In this document: positions 34,215 to 45,824 of the stretch, one piece after another
How positions within the stretch are numbered: position 1 is the stretch's first letter
How the letters are laid out: each line of letters begins with the position of its first letter
DNA from: Haberlea rhodopensis
Lineage: Eukaryota; Streptophyta; Magnoliopsida; Lamiales; Gesneriaceae
Assembly (NCBI GenBank): GCA_907163345.1
Contig: CAJQUN010000009.1
Coordinates: 248,001 to 312,000, forward strand
DNA length: 64,000 nucleotides
Direction of reading: 5' to 3'
Notes under the pieces: generated by a model
Databases searched by the model: none
Told to the model about the DNA's origin: nothing
Seen by the model: the letters and a program-made list of their open reading frames with translations, nothing else
Made by a program: the position numbers and the translations under genes

Positions 34215-35168
34215 TGTTGGATTAATAATAATTGGATTATTGGGTTAATAATAAGAGCCCAATAATTATGTTATATTTTGTTAATGAGAACAAAATTATG
34301 GTAAGTTATTATGAAAGGCAATTAGGCTAAAGAAATCCCACATTGAGATTATGATACACTTATGGTTTGTTTATAATGAGATATAAATCAATAGAGTGTA
34401 GTTAAGTAGTAAAGATGGGTGCCCCTCGCGCGCCGTCCGTCCGTCCGCTCCGCTCGGCTCGGCACGGCACGGCACGGCACGTCTCGACTCGACTCGCCTC
34501 GCCTCGCCTCGCCGCGCCTCGCCGCGCCGCGTCGCGTCGCGCGTGTCGCTGCCGCGAAGGCAGTCCTATCTTTTTACTACACGGATTTCTGAAATGACTT
34601 TTCATATGCCTGACTTTTCATACTCTGCTGAGTATTAAGTTTGAGACTTTTTACCTACCTGCAGAATTGATGTCAGATTTAAGTGTGAGACTTAAATCCG
34701 AAATGAATATGATGTTAAGTGTTGAGACTTTTCATCTAACCCACTATGCATTATCATTTAAGTTGTGGCCTTTGGTAGGCCTGCTGTTGCAGCTATATAA
34801 GCTGCTCCAGCCTCATTCTTTATCTCATCCCGAATTTGCATTTGCATATCATATCATCTTCTTGAGAGTACTACACACTTCTTAGTGTTCGAGTGAGTAT
34901 GTCTGGGTTTCTGCTTCAACCCATACAGAGGTGTTTGGGACGTTGTACCTTGGAACTCTCTTGTCCAGGAGGCCAGAAGTTGTAGGCGGGAAATTTAGAG
35001 TTTACGGGCACACGGTTTACTGTGGCCTCGTCCAACAACAAAGTTTCTGCCCAGTTTATTTAAACTGTTTGTTGTAAGTCTTTACTGTTTCGAGTATTTT
35101 ATTATAACAGAGTATTTGTGATCTTCTTATGCTTTGTCTATTTGTTTTTCTAAGAAACAGAACCAACA
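34215..35168 (+). repeat. 3' LTR of the copia element
   Basis: 954 bp, 40 bp longer than the left LTR because the GC-rich ctcgc/ggcac tract (about 34430-34560) carries more units. It is followed by TSD GTTTA. Confidence 0.95.
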
Positions 35169-35289
35169 GTTTACACTTGTGTATATGTATTTGGCATTTG
35201 GGACACTCCGTGGTAGTCAGGGTAGGTCGTGTATATGTTTACACTCCGTGAGAGTTAAAACGAATATTAGAAAAGACAGTGAATCTAAG

Positions 35290-35805
35290 TCGAAAAGATT
35301 TGTCCTTACGCTTGGATGACGCTTTAGGGGCCTATCGTACTACCTTTAAAACACATATTGGCACATCATCATATCGGTTCGCATTCGGTAAGACATGGCA
35401 TCTCCCTGTTGATCTTAAACATAAAGCATATTAGGCTATTAAATGGCTAAACTTTGATTGTCATGTTGCAGGTGAAAAGCGGCTTTTACAGCTGAATAAG
35501 ATGGAAGAATTTAGGAATCAAACATATGAGAATGCTAGATTTACATATAGAAGGAGTGGAATGATTCTCGTATCCAAATGAGAGAATTCCATGAAGGAGA
35601 AATGGTGCTCTTGTTCAATTCCATACTTCGACTCTTCCTATGTAAACTGCGATTTCGTTGGTTCGGACCATTCACAGTCTCCAAAGTGTACCCTTCTGGC
35701 ATTATTGAGGTTAGAGATCCTACAAGAGGTACATTCACAGTCACTGGACAGCAGTTGAAACACTATCACGTGAACGACGAAATCAATTTGTGCTACACTG
35801 TCTAA
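35290..35805 (+). pseudogene. Athila-type integrase C-terminal fragment
   Basis: In shifting frames the sequence reads LDDALGAYRTTFKTHIGTSS, then a stop-containing stretch with GEKRLLQLNKMEEFRNQTY, then MVLLFNSILRLF, FRWFGPFTVSKVYPSGIIEV and QQLKHYHVNDE. These follow in order the C-terminal part of Athila/Tat integrases (ALWAYRT..., LFNSRLKLFPGKL-x-SRWSGPF). The upstream integrase core, reverse transcriptase and gag are missing, so the element is 5'-truncated. Confidence 0.8.
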
Positions 35806-37366
35806 TACCTTGACAAAACTAGCAAAAGATTTGACAGCCCAGCTTGGCACTATAAATCAAGAACTACCTCTTTTCCTTTATTTTAGTTAGTTGTCTTTTA
35901 TTTTCTTGCTTTATTTCGTTGGTTGAAAACTCTTTGCGCTGCAAGGTAACTTTGATTCTTACAAAAACTCACTATGCAAGGCTCGATGGACTTCGATCTC
36001 TACAGCAGCAAAATTTGGAGAGCCAAACTTCTTCAATCCTCATGCAAGCATCTTGATCAGGGAAGTTTACTATTTTTCAGTGATTCTTTTGACAATGCAT
36101 CCTTTTAAGTTTGGGGGAATAGCTTGCATGTTTAGTTGTTAATCTGCATGTTGTGTGCTAAAATGAGAACTTGAATTGTCCAATAATAGCTTAAATTATT
36201 TTTTTTATGAATTCAAACTTGAGAAAAGAATGAATTATAGTAGCGAACTTAGTCCATGATGAAATTAATCTCACTTTACATCTCAACCTGAATCCTGAAA
36301 ATTGTTGGACATATATGTGAATATCCTTTGTTAAGTTAATATGTCAATAATGAGGAATATTTTGAGCACCTTAAGTCATGATCTTTGTGGATTGCATGTT
36401 GAATAATGATGATTATTTCTGAACTCGATGATTTTTCTTGAGCATCTTAGAGTACTCTAAGACCTATTTGAGAACACTTTGAGACAATATTTTATATTTA
36501 CAAACTTGACTTGGAAATGATCTAGTTGATCATTGGAACATTTGAGCCTTTCAAACCTACATTGTCTATATCATTTCCTAGTGTCCCACTTTGAGCCTAA
36601 ATGAAAATGAGTAGAGTATGAATTGCATACAACTAAACCACATTCGCCGTTTGTTGTGTAAACTTATTATACCTACCATTATGAGCCTAAACTGAATTTT
36701 TGTCCTCAACTTAAGGGAGTATAATTGATCTCATTTAATGCAGATAAATTTTCATATTTTGATGAGCTTGTTGAAAAAAAGTTTTATGAATGAGAAAAAG
36801 AGAAGAAGAAAAGAAAGAGCCTTGAAAATAAAATAATAATAATAATCTACATAAGACCCAAAGTGGCAAAGGTTAGAAAAGAAAAAGAAGAGAAGTTCGA
36901 TTGGTGCGCAAATGTGAACTTTTTATGACTATACTATCTTATTTGTGTTTATACTATCTTTCTTTGAAACCAACATCAAATGTCTATCATTACAAGCTTA
37001 AAAATACCTTTTGATCCAAGTTTAGAGAGTGGCTATATTAGTGGAGAATTTGTTTGAAAGTAGACATATGAAGTGCTCGACGATAATATTGACTCTGAAT
37101 TGATTAACATGATTATATTTTGGAGATGTGCATGAAACTTGAGATTGATAATATCACACACACACATTCTGATTTTGAGATGTGTTGCTTGACGTAGGAG
37201 AAAACATGTCTTGTTCAACTTTTTTATTTATTCTTACTTGTTCGTAAGTTAGGTTCTGAGCTATACATCTGAGTTTGCAAACCAATTCGTTTCAAATATC
37301 AAGTTTAAACTCGACTTTAATTTTAATGCTTGCTCGATGACGATCAAGTGATAAGTTTGGGGGAGT
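35806..37366 (+). other. 3' spacer of the second Athila-type element
   Basis: Long noncoding stretch between integrase and LTR, as is usual in Athila elements, which sometimes carry an env-like ORF here. I see none in this copy. The phrase 'aagtttgggggaa' (36104-36119) and again 'aagtttgggggag' just before the LTR are the polypurine-like tracts typical of this group. Confidence 0.6.
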
Positions 37367-38820
37367 TGATAAGTTACATTTTTGCACTTATATTTTCATG
37401 TTTTTTCGTTACATTTCATAATGATTCTTGGACAATATCACGATTGTTTGTATGATTTTTGCATGTTTTAGAATTCTTTGTGAAAATTCGAGGAAATAAA
37501 GAAAAAGAGCCAAATAATGATGACAAGTGCATAAGATTGGAGAGGACTCAATTTGAGGCTTAAAAAGATGAGATTAAAAGAACTAAAACAGTGGAATGAG
37601 CGCTAGAGCGTCGGTTGAAACCAGTGCCCCAGAACCGAAAATTTTTCAAAGTCCCGGACAAAATGACTGGGGCTAGGACACAGTCCACAGGCGCCCAGCG
37701 CCAGTCATGAGGAAATTCACGTATTTTTTGAAGAAAGTGGTGCCCCAAGGTTGATACATGTGGCCCCTCGGCACCGACGCGCAGAAGGAAATCTTAAGTT
37801 GCAGATTTTAAAGATATGCACCAATCTTATCAAGATTAGGAGGACTCTTTGACGATTTTTTACCTATCACCACATATATCAGATATTTGGAGGGGGGGTG
37901 GGATCCATACTATATTATTTAACCTAAAAAGAGAACCTTCCCTCCATATTAAGAAAAACCATTGAAGTGCAAGGAAGAAAGCAAAAGAAGAAGATATTCT
38001 TCAACGCACGAAGTCGACGTCAACTGTTTGATCATACTTCTAAACCTTTGTTTTTTATTATTTTCGAATTCATGTTGCTGATTTGGTTGAAAAACACTTT
38101 TGTATCTTGTTATTTCAATTTAAACATGAACTAAAATTTATTTTATCAAGATTAGGGGATCTTATGTTTGGTTTTATGCCTTAAATGTTATATGTTGATT
38201 GAATTCCTATACTCTTTTGTTCATGAATTATAAACTTAATACCTTCAAAGCTTTGCAACCTTGAATGATTCTAGCTGTTATAATATCGAAAGATAAAATA
38301 ATAAAACGAGATAGCAATTCATGCCCTGTATTTAAGATTTTGATTGAAAGATAAAAGTACATACGAGTGATAACCTTAGGTTATTTAATCTAATGTTAGG
38401 GGATTTCATATTGATTCATGCAATATCAAATTGTTGATTTAGTGGATGATAGTTACTTGTTGTAATTTGGTGTTAAATTCAATACGGCGTGAAAAGTGTA
38501 TTGAATGATATAAGAAAACTCTTCACCTTAAGGATTAATTGGATATTCAGTCATGCATAACAAACGAGTCATAGACGATTACATAAGTAAACAAACATCT
38601 TGATAATTTTCTCGAGTGGAATTCTTTCGCATCTTCGGTTGTTTAGTTGTGACTTTTGATTCTAATTTCTTAGTTTAATCAACCACTTCAATATTCAGAG
38701 GCTAAATTTAGTTTAATAATTCTTATTATGTACCTATAAGTTAGTTCTTGTGGGTTCGACAAATCCGTATTCATAAGATCCTCAGAATGCACCATATTAC
38801 ATCTCCACTGAGTTAGCAAT
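37367..38820 (+). repeat. LTR of the second Athila-type element (right edge uncertain)
   Basis: Begins TGATAAGTTACATTTTTGCA immediately after the purine tract. It contains an internal GC-rich part with 'gagcgctagagcgtcgg' and 'caggcgcccagcgccag' (37599-37710) and near its end the phrase 'gtgggttcgac', shared with the LTR at 719-2033. The right boundary is estimated only, because the partner LTR is absent. Confidence 0.55.
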
Positions 38821-38879
38821 TGTGATGACTCGTTCCTAATCAAGTGTTTAATTATCACACAATGATTATTTTATTGTAA

Positions 38880-39811
38880 ACATGGGAAGATTATTTAAAA
38901 TTTACCAACATGTGGCCCTAAAAATTTCGACATGACCTCGCACGAGGGACATACCACCGAGCATTCCTTCTTTAGGATCATGGCCACCTGTACTACCTGA
39001 CATTGTCCACACACAAAGACAACAACACCCCCCCTGAGGGTGAGCCAAAGCCCAATTTGGAATTATGAAATAATTACAACATGTATCTATAAAATGTGAT
39101 ATATGATGTAATGCAATGCATGAAAGGTACAAATCATCTCGACCGGAATCCAAAGAATAACCATCAACAAAATCAAGCTCGAGCTCGGTTGGCGGCACGA
39201 GGCACCAGTAGGGCCATGAGGTCTCCGACCATCCTACATGTGGGCGATGGCGACACACTCGACGCTACAGGTTCTATTGAGCCGTCGGTATGCCCAAGCA
39301 TCCCCGTGTCTGAGCGACGTCAACACACTCGGTGCTACAGTTACTACCTAAACTGAGTCATCGATGTGTCCATCCTCACGACACCAAACCATAGATCTCA
39401 ATAAGACTCATACATGTATCAAAGAATGATAGCTCAACGTGTATGCCATGTATCGAAATATATATATCAAAATGATGTGTGTTAATAACATATTTATTTT
39501 CCTACACCGATATGCCAATTATGAATGCTATGAATGCTCCATAATTCAAATAAAACAACGTAGCCAAGTAACCTCACATAGTTCACATAATTCAACAAAT
39601 CATGTATCAAATACAGATATATGTCGTATGTTACGGATCACAACATACCTTATTTTCTTGATGTATGACACTGAGAGTGAACTGATTAGTGCCAAAGTCC
39701 TTGCTGTGAAAACAACTAAACTAATTGAATTCACTAATACTCATCCCATTATTCTCATTGTATAAATTTACTTACATAGCATATGTCATCACACTTGCTA
39801 AATTTAAGCAC
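38880..39811. other. Degenerate LTR-like sequence
   Basis: Contains 'gaggtctccgaccatcctac', 'cgacacactcgacgctacag' and a similar second block 'caacacactcggtgctacag', a style I associate with old Ty3/gypsy LTRs in minus orientation. No coding domain is visible. The non-autonomous copia element at 39812-43454 lies directly to its right. Confidence 0.3.
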
Positions 39812-40818
39812 TGTAAGGATTTCGTTCCGCTTTCCAATCCCGATTGATGCCTGCAATCAAGAAACAGAAGCAATCACAGTATACAATTTCAACAAATAAA
39901 ACTATAAACTAAAATGCAAACAAGAGTAGGGAATTAGGGCTCAGGTCGAGCTGGGTTTCCTTTCAACGTCGTCACCGGGGAACCAAGGTATCAAATCCAA
40001 AAGGGGAGACACACACAGTGCCCGAAGACACTACCCGAAGACCCTGCCCGAACCACTGCCCAAAGCACACAGCCCTAGCACACACACGGCAGACTAGTGC
40101 ACACAGCACCACTCTCACGGCAACACACACAGTGCACACACACCCGCCAGCGCACACAGCACCAACCAAGCACAAGGCACACACAGCACCCCTCAAGCAC
40201 AAGGCACACACAGCACCACACTCAGCACAAGGAGCACACAGCACCACAACCGGACTCACGGCCACACAGCACCACACTCAAGCACAAGCCAGCGCACACA
40301 GCACCAGCCACGGACAAGGCGCACACAGCACCACCCATGGCCACTCAGCACCACACTAAGCACAAGCCAGCGCACACAGCACCAAGCTCACAGCCACCCC
40401 AATACCACAGCGCACACAGCACCTACCCTAAGCACAAGGTGCACACAGCACCACCCACGGCCACTCAGAGCTCCACACAACTCGGCCACACAGAGCACCA
40501 CAACTCACGACCACACAGAGCACCACAAAGGAAAACCCGAGACAGGAAGACAAAGGGGGGGGACGAAAAATCCTCCAAGGGATTTTTCGGGGTTCCAGGC
40601 CATCCTCCCAAGCATGAACCCAAGGCCAACATAAAGGCAAGAGGGTGGTGAGATTTCCGAAGAGACGAACCAGCTGAAGAGGCAGAGAGGAAGCTTCTGG
40701 ACAAGGAGGGGGAGATGAAGGGAAAGTCTGAGATGGGAAATGGGTACACGGTTTAGGGCTTTTAGGGAGAAGGGCCAAAGCCCATCAGACAAGTAAGGTA
40801 ATGGGCCAAAACCCAACA
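39812..40818 (-). repeat. 3' LTR with CACACAGCACCA minisatellite
   Basis: 1007 bp. Positions 40075-40500 are built of variable units around 'gcacacagcacca' plus 'caagcacaagg'. This copy has about 81 bp more than the other LTR, mainly extra units at about 40205-40290. Long frames through it (repeating Ala-His-Thr-Ala-Pro) are products of the repeat, not proteins. Confidence 0.93.
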
Positions 40819-41209
40819 AATCTCCACCTTGGCACAATACCGGCTCCACCTCGACGTAAGGATAACCCAATAGATGACTCATCATCGCCCAAAGGGTCCC
40901 CACAACACACAAAGCATTGTGTGGACCAAGTTCTTGTCATAGCACACAGCACAGACAGAGAACACAGACAATAACCAACACAAAGAGGTTAAAGTCAATA
41001 ACCGGGGTAACAATCATATAACAAGCACACAGCAGTTATACTAATCAAAAATAGTTAACACCTAGTAATCAATCATCAGTATAAAATTTAAAAAATTTTA
41101 AACATGATTGAAACTTAGTACACATATCAGCAAGATAAAACACATAATCACTTAGATTATCATGCCAAGTACTAATGCTTCAAATACATTAAGCAACTAA
41201 TAGCATAAG

Positions 41210-41911
41210 CTATATCATGACAATCTCATGTTCATTCGCAACCAATTCATCATGCACAACATGTTCATGTTCAACAACACTACCATGATTTACAGGCATT
41301 CCATGAATTTCAGGTTCATTAACATGACGTACACCAGTTAAATGCTCCACCTCGCACGGAGTAGCACTGGACACAGACTCATCAACATGCACAGAACTCA
41401 TAGTCACATTAGGTGAAGGGAAATCCGGGAATTTCACTTTTTGTTGTTTGCCAAAAACATACGAATCACAGAAAGGCATGCAAGACAACACGTCTTTACC
41501 AAAACAACATTTTTCATGCAAATTCTCTAGACCTTTAGAACTTATATGACCTAATCTCCTATGCCACAGATTAGTCAAGTCATTAGTCACAGAATTCACA
41601 TTATCATATACAGATTCAGTTTTGCAAACACCATTTCCCCATCTACCCTCAAGACCACATGATTCTAATCCAGAACAAGACAACAAATTATTGCACAAAG
41701 CAGGAACATGTCTCACATCTTTTAGAGTCATAGAATAAGCATATTCGTCATCTTCAAGTTTCTTAACAGTAGTAATGTTCTCAGCCCAATTACCATCAAT
41801 AGCTTTAAATACTTTTTGCAGTATTAAAATTCCTTTCATTTTTTGTTGCCATATAGAAAAAACAGATTTTCCATTAAACGGTTCAAGGTTATATCCAGAA
41901 ATTGAAGCCAT
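41210..41911 (-). CDS. Fused gag N-terminus / pre-integrase / linker ORF of the non-autonomous copia element
   Basis: A 233-codon open frame from ATG at 41911 (MASISGYNLEPFNGKS). Residues 1-60 are a copia gag N-terminus (SVFSIWQQKMKGIL). Next comes a jump into the post-protease linker (LKDVRHVPALCNNLLS), then the GAG-pre-integrase segment (LTNLWHRRLGHISSKGL) and the beginning of an integrase zinc region (KCCFGKDVLSCMPFCDSYVFGKQQ). The tail is rich in His, Glu and Val and resembles the linker between integrase and reverse transcriptase. At least two internal deletions have removed the catalytic parts, yet the frame stays open throughout. Expression is likely from the LTR; function is unknown. 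It could be a neutral relic of deletion or a retained accessory protein. Confidence 0.7.
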   Translation of the reverse strand: MASISGYNLEPFNGKSVFSIWQQKMKGILILQKVFKAIDGNWAENITTVKKLEDDEYAYSMTLKDVRHVPALCNNLLSCSGLESCGLEGRWGNGVCKTESVYDNVNSVTNDLTNLWHRRLGHISSKGLENLHEKCCFGKDVLSCMPFCDSYVFGKQQKVKFPDFPSPNVTMSSVHVDESVSSATPCEVEHLTGVRHVNEPEIHGMPVNHGSVVEHEHVVHDELVANEHEIVMI

Positions 41912-42184
41912 CACACATAAGCAAGTAGGCACACACAATTTCAACAACCAATCAGCAGAAGCAAGGACCACAAGGCACAAAACACACAATGAAAGAATTT
42001 AACCAAGCTAAGGGAGGAAGAATCGCTATCACCCACAAGATCACAGTACACTCAATGGTGTACGAGCATGGGGCTTCCGATAGAGATTTTCCTACGGGTA
42101 AGGGACACAATTACACCTAGAAACACAATAGTAAAATGATTAAGGGTTAAATAATCACTTACTACCCAGAGACAAAGCTCTGGG

Positions 42185-42515
42185 GTGACGAAACCACACT
42201 GACCGAAACACCGAAGCGCCTGCCCGGAATCTGCCCGAGATTCCAGTAGCTGCCCGAGCTCTCCTGCCCGCTGCCCGAAGTCAACAGCTGCTGCCCGAGG
42301 TCCGCTGCTGCTGCCCGAGGCCCTGCCAAGCTCTGCCCGAAACCACCGAGCACTCCAGTCGTTGCCCGAGGTCTGCCCGAAGCCTACAGCTCCTGCCCGA
42401 CGTCCTCTGCCGCTGCCCGAGGTCTGCCCGAACACTGCCCGAGTCCAAAAGAGCACTGCCCGAGACCAAAACAGCTCTGCCCGAGGTCAACCGAACACTC
42501 CACCAGGCACGGAAC
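42185..42515 (-). repeat. CTGCCCGA-repeat leader between PBS and ORF
   Basis: About twenty copies of 'tgcccga' at irregular 8-25 bp spacing; in the RNA sense they read TCGGGCA. A few further copies lie at 42736-42778 inside the 5' LTR. The repeats occupy the untranslated leader, where packaging or dimerisation signals normally lie. Confidence 0.85.
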
Positions 42516-42527
42516 GCTCTGATACCA
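42516..42527 (-). other. Primer-binding site, initiator tRNA-Met type
   Basis: TGGTATCAGAGC on the element strand, one base from the LTR end. Confidence 0.95.
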
Positions 42528-42528
42528 C

Positions 42529-43454
42529 TGTAAGGATTTCGTTCCGCTTTCCAATCCCGATTGATGCCTGCAATCAAGAAACAGAAGCAATCACAGTATA
42601 CAATTTCAACAAATAAAACTATAAACTGAAATGCAAACAAGAGTAGGGAATTAGGGCTCAGGTCGAGCTGGGTTTCCTTTCAACGTCGTCACCGGGGAAC
42701 CAAGGTATCAAATCCAAAAGGGGAGACACACACACTGCCCGAAGACACTACCCGAAGACCCTGCCCGAACCACTGCCCAAAGCACACAGCCCTAGCACAC
42801 ACACGGCAGACTAGTGCACACAGCACCACTCTCACGGCAACACACATAGTGCACACACACCCGCCAGCGCACACAGCACCAACCAAGCACAAGGCACACA
42901 CAGCACCCCTCAAGCACAAGGCACACACAGCACCAGCCACGGACAAGGCGCACACAGCACCACCCATGGCCACTCAGCACCACACTAAGCACAAGCCAGC
43001 GCACACAGCACCAAGCTCACAGCCACCCCAATACCACATCGCACACAGCACCTACCCTAAGCACAAGGTGCACACAGCACCACCCACGGCCACTCAGAGC
43101 TCCACACAACTCGGCCACACAGAGCACCACAACTCACGACCACACAGAGCACCACAAAGGAAAACCCGAGACAGGAAGACAAAGGGGGGGACGAAAAATC
43201 CTCCAAGGGATTTTTCGGGGTTCCAGGCCATCCTCCCAAGCATGAACCCAAGGCCAACATAAAGGCAAGAGGGAGACGAAGAGGATGGTGAGATTTCCGA
43301 AGAGACGAACCAGCTGAAGAGGCAGAGAGGAAGCTTCTGGACAAGGAGGGGGGAGATGAAGGGAAAGTCTGAGATGGGAAATGGGTACACGGTTTAGGGC
43401 TTTTAGGGAGCCAAAGCCCATCAGACAAGTAAGGTAATGGGCCAAAACCCAACA
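42529..43454 (-). repeat. 5' LTR of the non-autonomous copia element
   Basis: 926 bp, very similar to 39812-40818 apart from minisatellite length and an extra 'gagacgaag' segment near 43272. It is followed by TSD AGCAC. Confidence 0.93.
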
Positions 43455-43867
43455 AGCACCATGAACTATTTCATATTATCTCATATAGAGGTTGGATTAA
43501 GGAAAAGAATAATGGATATGTATTCAGTAAAATTCTCATATTTTATAACCTCCCAAGTTTTGAGGTCCAGGAATGCTAAACATATTGTACCCTAGATAAT
43601 GGCCATTAGTTGAAAAACCCACAGTAAAGGTCACCTATAGCAGACGACGTACAACACTATATCCATGTGAAAACATAATTTCACTTTAAAATAAATGTAT
43701 ACAAAACATACCCAAAATCAACTTCTATAATGCCACGGTTTAAGAACAATATATTTCTCTCAACCATACTCTATACCCATTTGATGCTTAACTAAATTTA
43801 ATATACTGGACTGGTTTAGTAAATTAAATCTTCCAAGTTTGGATAGAGTAAGAGAAAGAAACTTACG

Positions 43868-44191
43868 TTAATCGGTATTACTAGCAACACAAGTACAGTT
43901 CCCCGACTGAGATATGTTTTCCCCTGAAATTCTCGACTTGGACCCTTGCAAAGAAGCTGGAATATTGGGTTTGGCTCTTTTGCAACATTTAGTATCATCC
44001 TCCAGCTTGGGTAAGACAAGCAAAGAAACAAATTGTTTGTCTTCAGTCGAATCTTGAAGCTCACTTAAATCATTTTCACACATCAAACTAACAAAAATGT
44101 CTGCTAACTCACGCACACAACCATCCAACACATAATTAATCAAGCTAAAACACAAACAAAATGAGGTAATGATCGCCCAGATAAGAATCAA
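43868..44191 (-). other. Unidentified open frame, possible exon of a gene fragment
   Basis: A 107-codon frame containing CVRELADIFVSLMCENDLSE and LPKLEDDTKCCKRAKPNIPA. Its composition (balanced acidic/basic, few low-complexity runs) looks more like host protein than the surrounding AT-rich DNA. The hydrophobic first about 20 residues coincide with a 'tttgtgttttag' sequence that could be a splice acceptor near 44143. A GT donor ('gtaag') follows the stop region near 43864. I do not recognise the family, and no partner exon was found. Confidence 0.3.
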
Positions 44192-44199
44192 AAACGCCC

Positions 44200-45336
44200 T
44201 TTCTCAAGCCATAAAAACCGATCGTGATACTCCTCCAAAAACAGCAGAATTCGAACAATAATTATGCAACATTTCTCTTCTTTTTTTCACACTTAAGTTT
44301 TAACCACCGGCATTTCTTTAGTTCTCTATGAAGTTGCTGACATAACAAGTCACAACCATGTACACAGACACATGTGAACCACAAACCATAACGACACCGT
44401 CTATATATTTAGGAATCAATTTACATGATTAATTATTTTTATGATGACTTGTATTTAAACTTATTTGTGAAAACGAAAATTGATTAGCTTAAGATTAATA
44501 CTTTTCTTGGATCAAGATCGATAATCGCTGTTTCTATTTCTCTTATGCACTTACATAATTTAGATGTTTGAGAGATTAAAAAAATAAATACCAACTATAA
44601 AATATATATTAATTAAAGATTATAAAAATTAAGAATCATTCTAATTAATTACCATATAAATGAAAAATATAACTTTTAGTTATTGACATTTTCTTCAAAA
44701 TGCAATATATGAAGGTTTTATCTTAGCTTCAACTTTGAATCAAATCAATTATAAATTAGTTAAAAAAGTAGACCACAACTTGAAATTCCTTAATTTTTTT
44801 TTTTTAAAAATATTGACAATTTAAAAATCAACTCAGATTACACTAGTTAAGAGGAAAGGCAGGACACCTTTTTGGGACCAATCTTAATAAGGGTAGAGAC
44901 TTGAAAGTTGAGTTCATCACTATTGTTTATTGGATAGTATTCATTTCCATCGGCTCATTCACAATTTTACAATGAAAATGGATCAAGCCTCTCGCATAAA
45001 TTGGACCCTATTAAATTTGGGAGGAAATTGCAAAATGTATCAATAACAAAACAATAATTCAACTAAATTATGAAAAAAATCAGCAGTACATAAAGGTATT
45101 TGTCTCAAGAAAGACTATTCACATAGGTCCAATTTTGAACTTAAGTCTATTAACAATTTTTTTTGGACTAAAAAATATCCCTCATTTTAAAAAACTCATC
45201 CCTTCCCCGTCATCTTCCCTTTCCCCCAAAAAATGTGATTCCAGAAACCCTAACCCCATCCAAATGGCTTCGGCGACCCTCTTTATGGGAATTACATGAC
45301 TTGCTGTTTGATGTATATGGGGTGAAGAGGAGAATA
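44200..45336. other. AT-rich spacer, no gene recognised
   Basis: Low-complexity A/T-rich sequence with only short frames. Nothing supportable was found. Confidence 0.5.
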
Positions 45337-45579
45337 ATGGCTGGGAGCTCCGACCACCGTCGAAGCCACCGGAATCTGCTTGGTGCGTAAGATAACTGGA
45401 ATGGTGACTTCTTGAAAGAGTATCGGAGTGGCAAACAAATGGCTGACGACTTAGGTGAAGTGGAGCCATTGGAGATGTATGACAAGGTGTTGCTTTGTTC
45501 AGATACAAAAAAAACCCTGATGCCTGCCTGTGATGAAGTCGAGAAAAGAAGCAACGAAGAAATCCCGAAGAAAAGATAA
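45337..45579 (+). pseudogene. Unidentified gene fragment with an internal stop
   Basis: From ATG at 45337 the frame reads MAGSSDHRRSHRNLLGA, meets TAA at 45388-45390, then continues in the same frame as DNWNGDFLKEYRSGKQMADD, GEVEPLEMYDKVLLCSD and further to TAA at 45577. The well-mixed composition over about 63 codons after the stop suggests former coding sequence. I cannot name the family. It lies about 250 bp from the inverted short-repeat array that begins near 45825, so capture by that element is possible but unproven. Confidence 0.4.
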
Positions 45580-45824
45580 ATCGAAAGATTCAAGCAAAGG
45601 AAATTTCATTGGTCTTATTTTTTTTCCATTGGTCTTACCCAGTTCAAAATTATGAAAACATTCAGCAGGGTTCTGATGTAAATGAATAGAGAAGCTCACA
45701 TGTTGATCAATACCGAGCAACAGCCTGTGAACTGCTAATGGTTGGACATTTTCCAGGATAAAGAGAGATGTTGGTACGACTGGAAGAAGAATAGAAAAGT
45801 TTTCACTTTAACTATAGTTCACCA

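Larger units (their letters stand above)
28469..35168 (+). mobile_element. Full-length Ty1/copia retrotransposon with noncanonical primer-binding site
   Basis: A 6700-bp element. LTRs are at 28469-29382 and 34215-35168, both beginning TGTTGG and ending CAACA. The 5-bp TSD is GTTTA (28464-28468 and 35169-35173). Domain order gag, protease, integrase, reverse transcriptase, RNase H is diagnostic of Ty1/copia. The gag style suggests the Ale/Retrofit group (from memory, moderate). The usual TGGTATCAGAGC PBS is absent after the left LTR; see the PBS entry. The coding region has two in-frame stops and one frameshift. The LTRs are alike except for a variable GC-rich tract and a few substitutions. 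Confidence 0.95.
39812..43454 (-). mobile_element. Non-autonomous Ty1/copia derivative with one fused ORF
   Basis: A 3643-bp element in minus orientation. 5' LTR 43454-42529, PBS 42527-42516 (TGGTATCAGAGC, initiator Met), repeat-rich leader, fused ORF 41911-41210, purine tract AAGGTGGAGATT (40830-40819) and 3' LTR 40818-39812. LTRs run TGTTGGGTTTTGG to CCTTACA. The 5-bp TSD AGCAC occurs at 39807-39811 and 43455-43459. Protease, integrase core, reverse transcriptase and RNase H are absent, so it must depend on a partner element. Confidence 0.93.

Noticed and set aside
40018..40651. Long frames of repeating Ala-His-Thr-Ala-Pro resembling a repeat-rich secreted protein
   Set aside because: They lie wholly inside an LTR minisatellite, occur in several frames and both strands, and recur in the second LTR.
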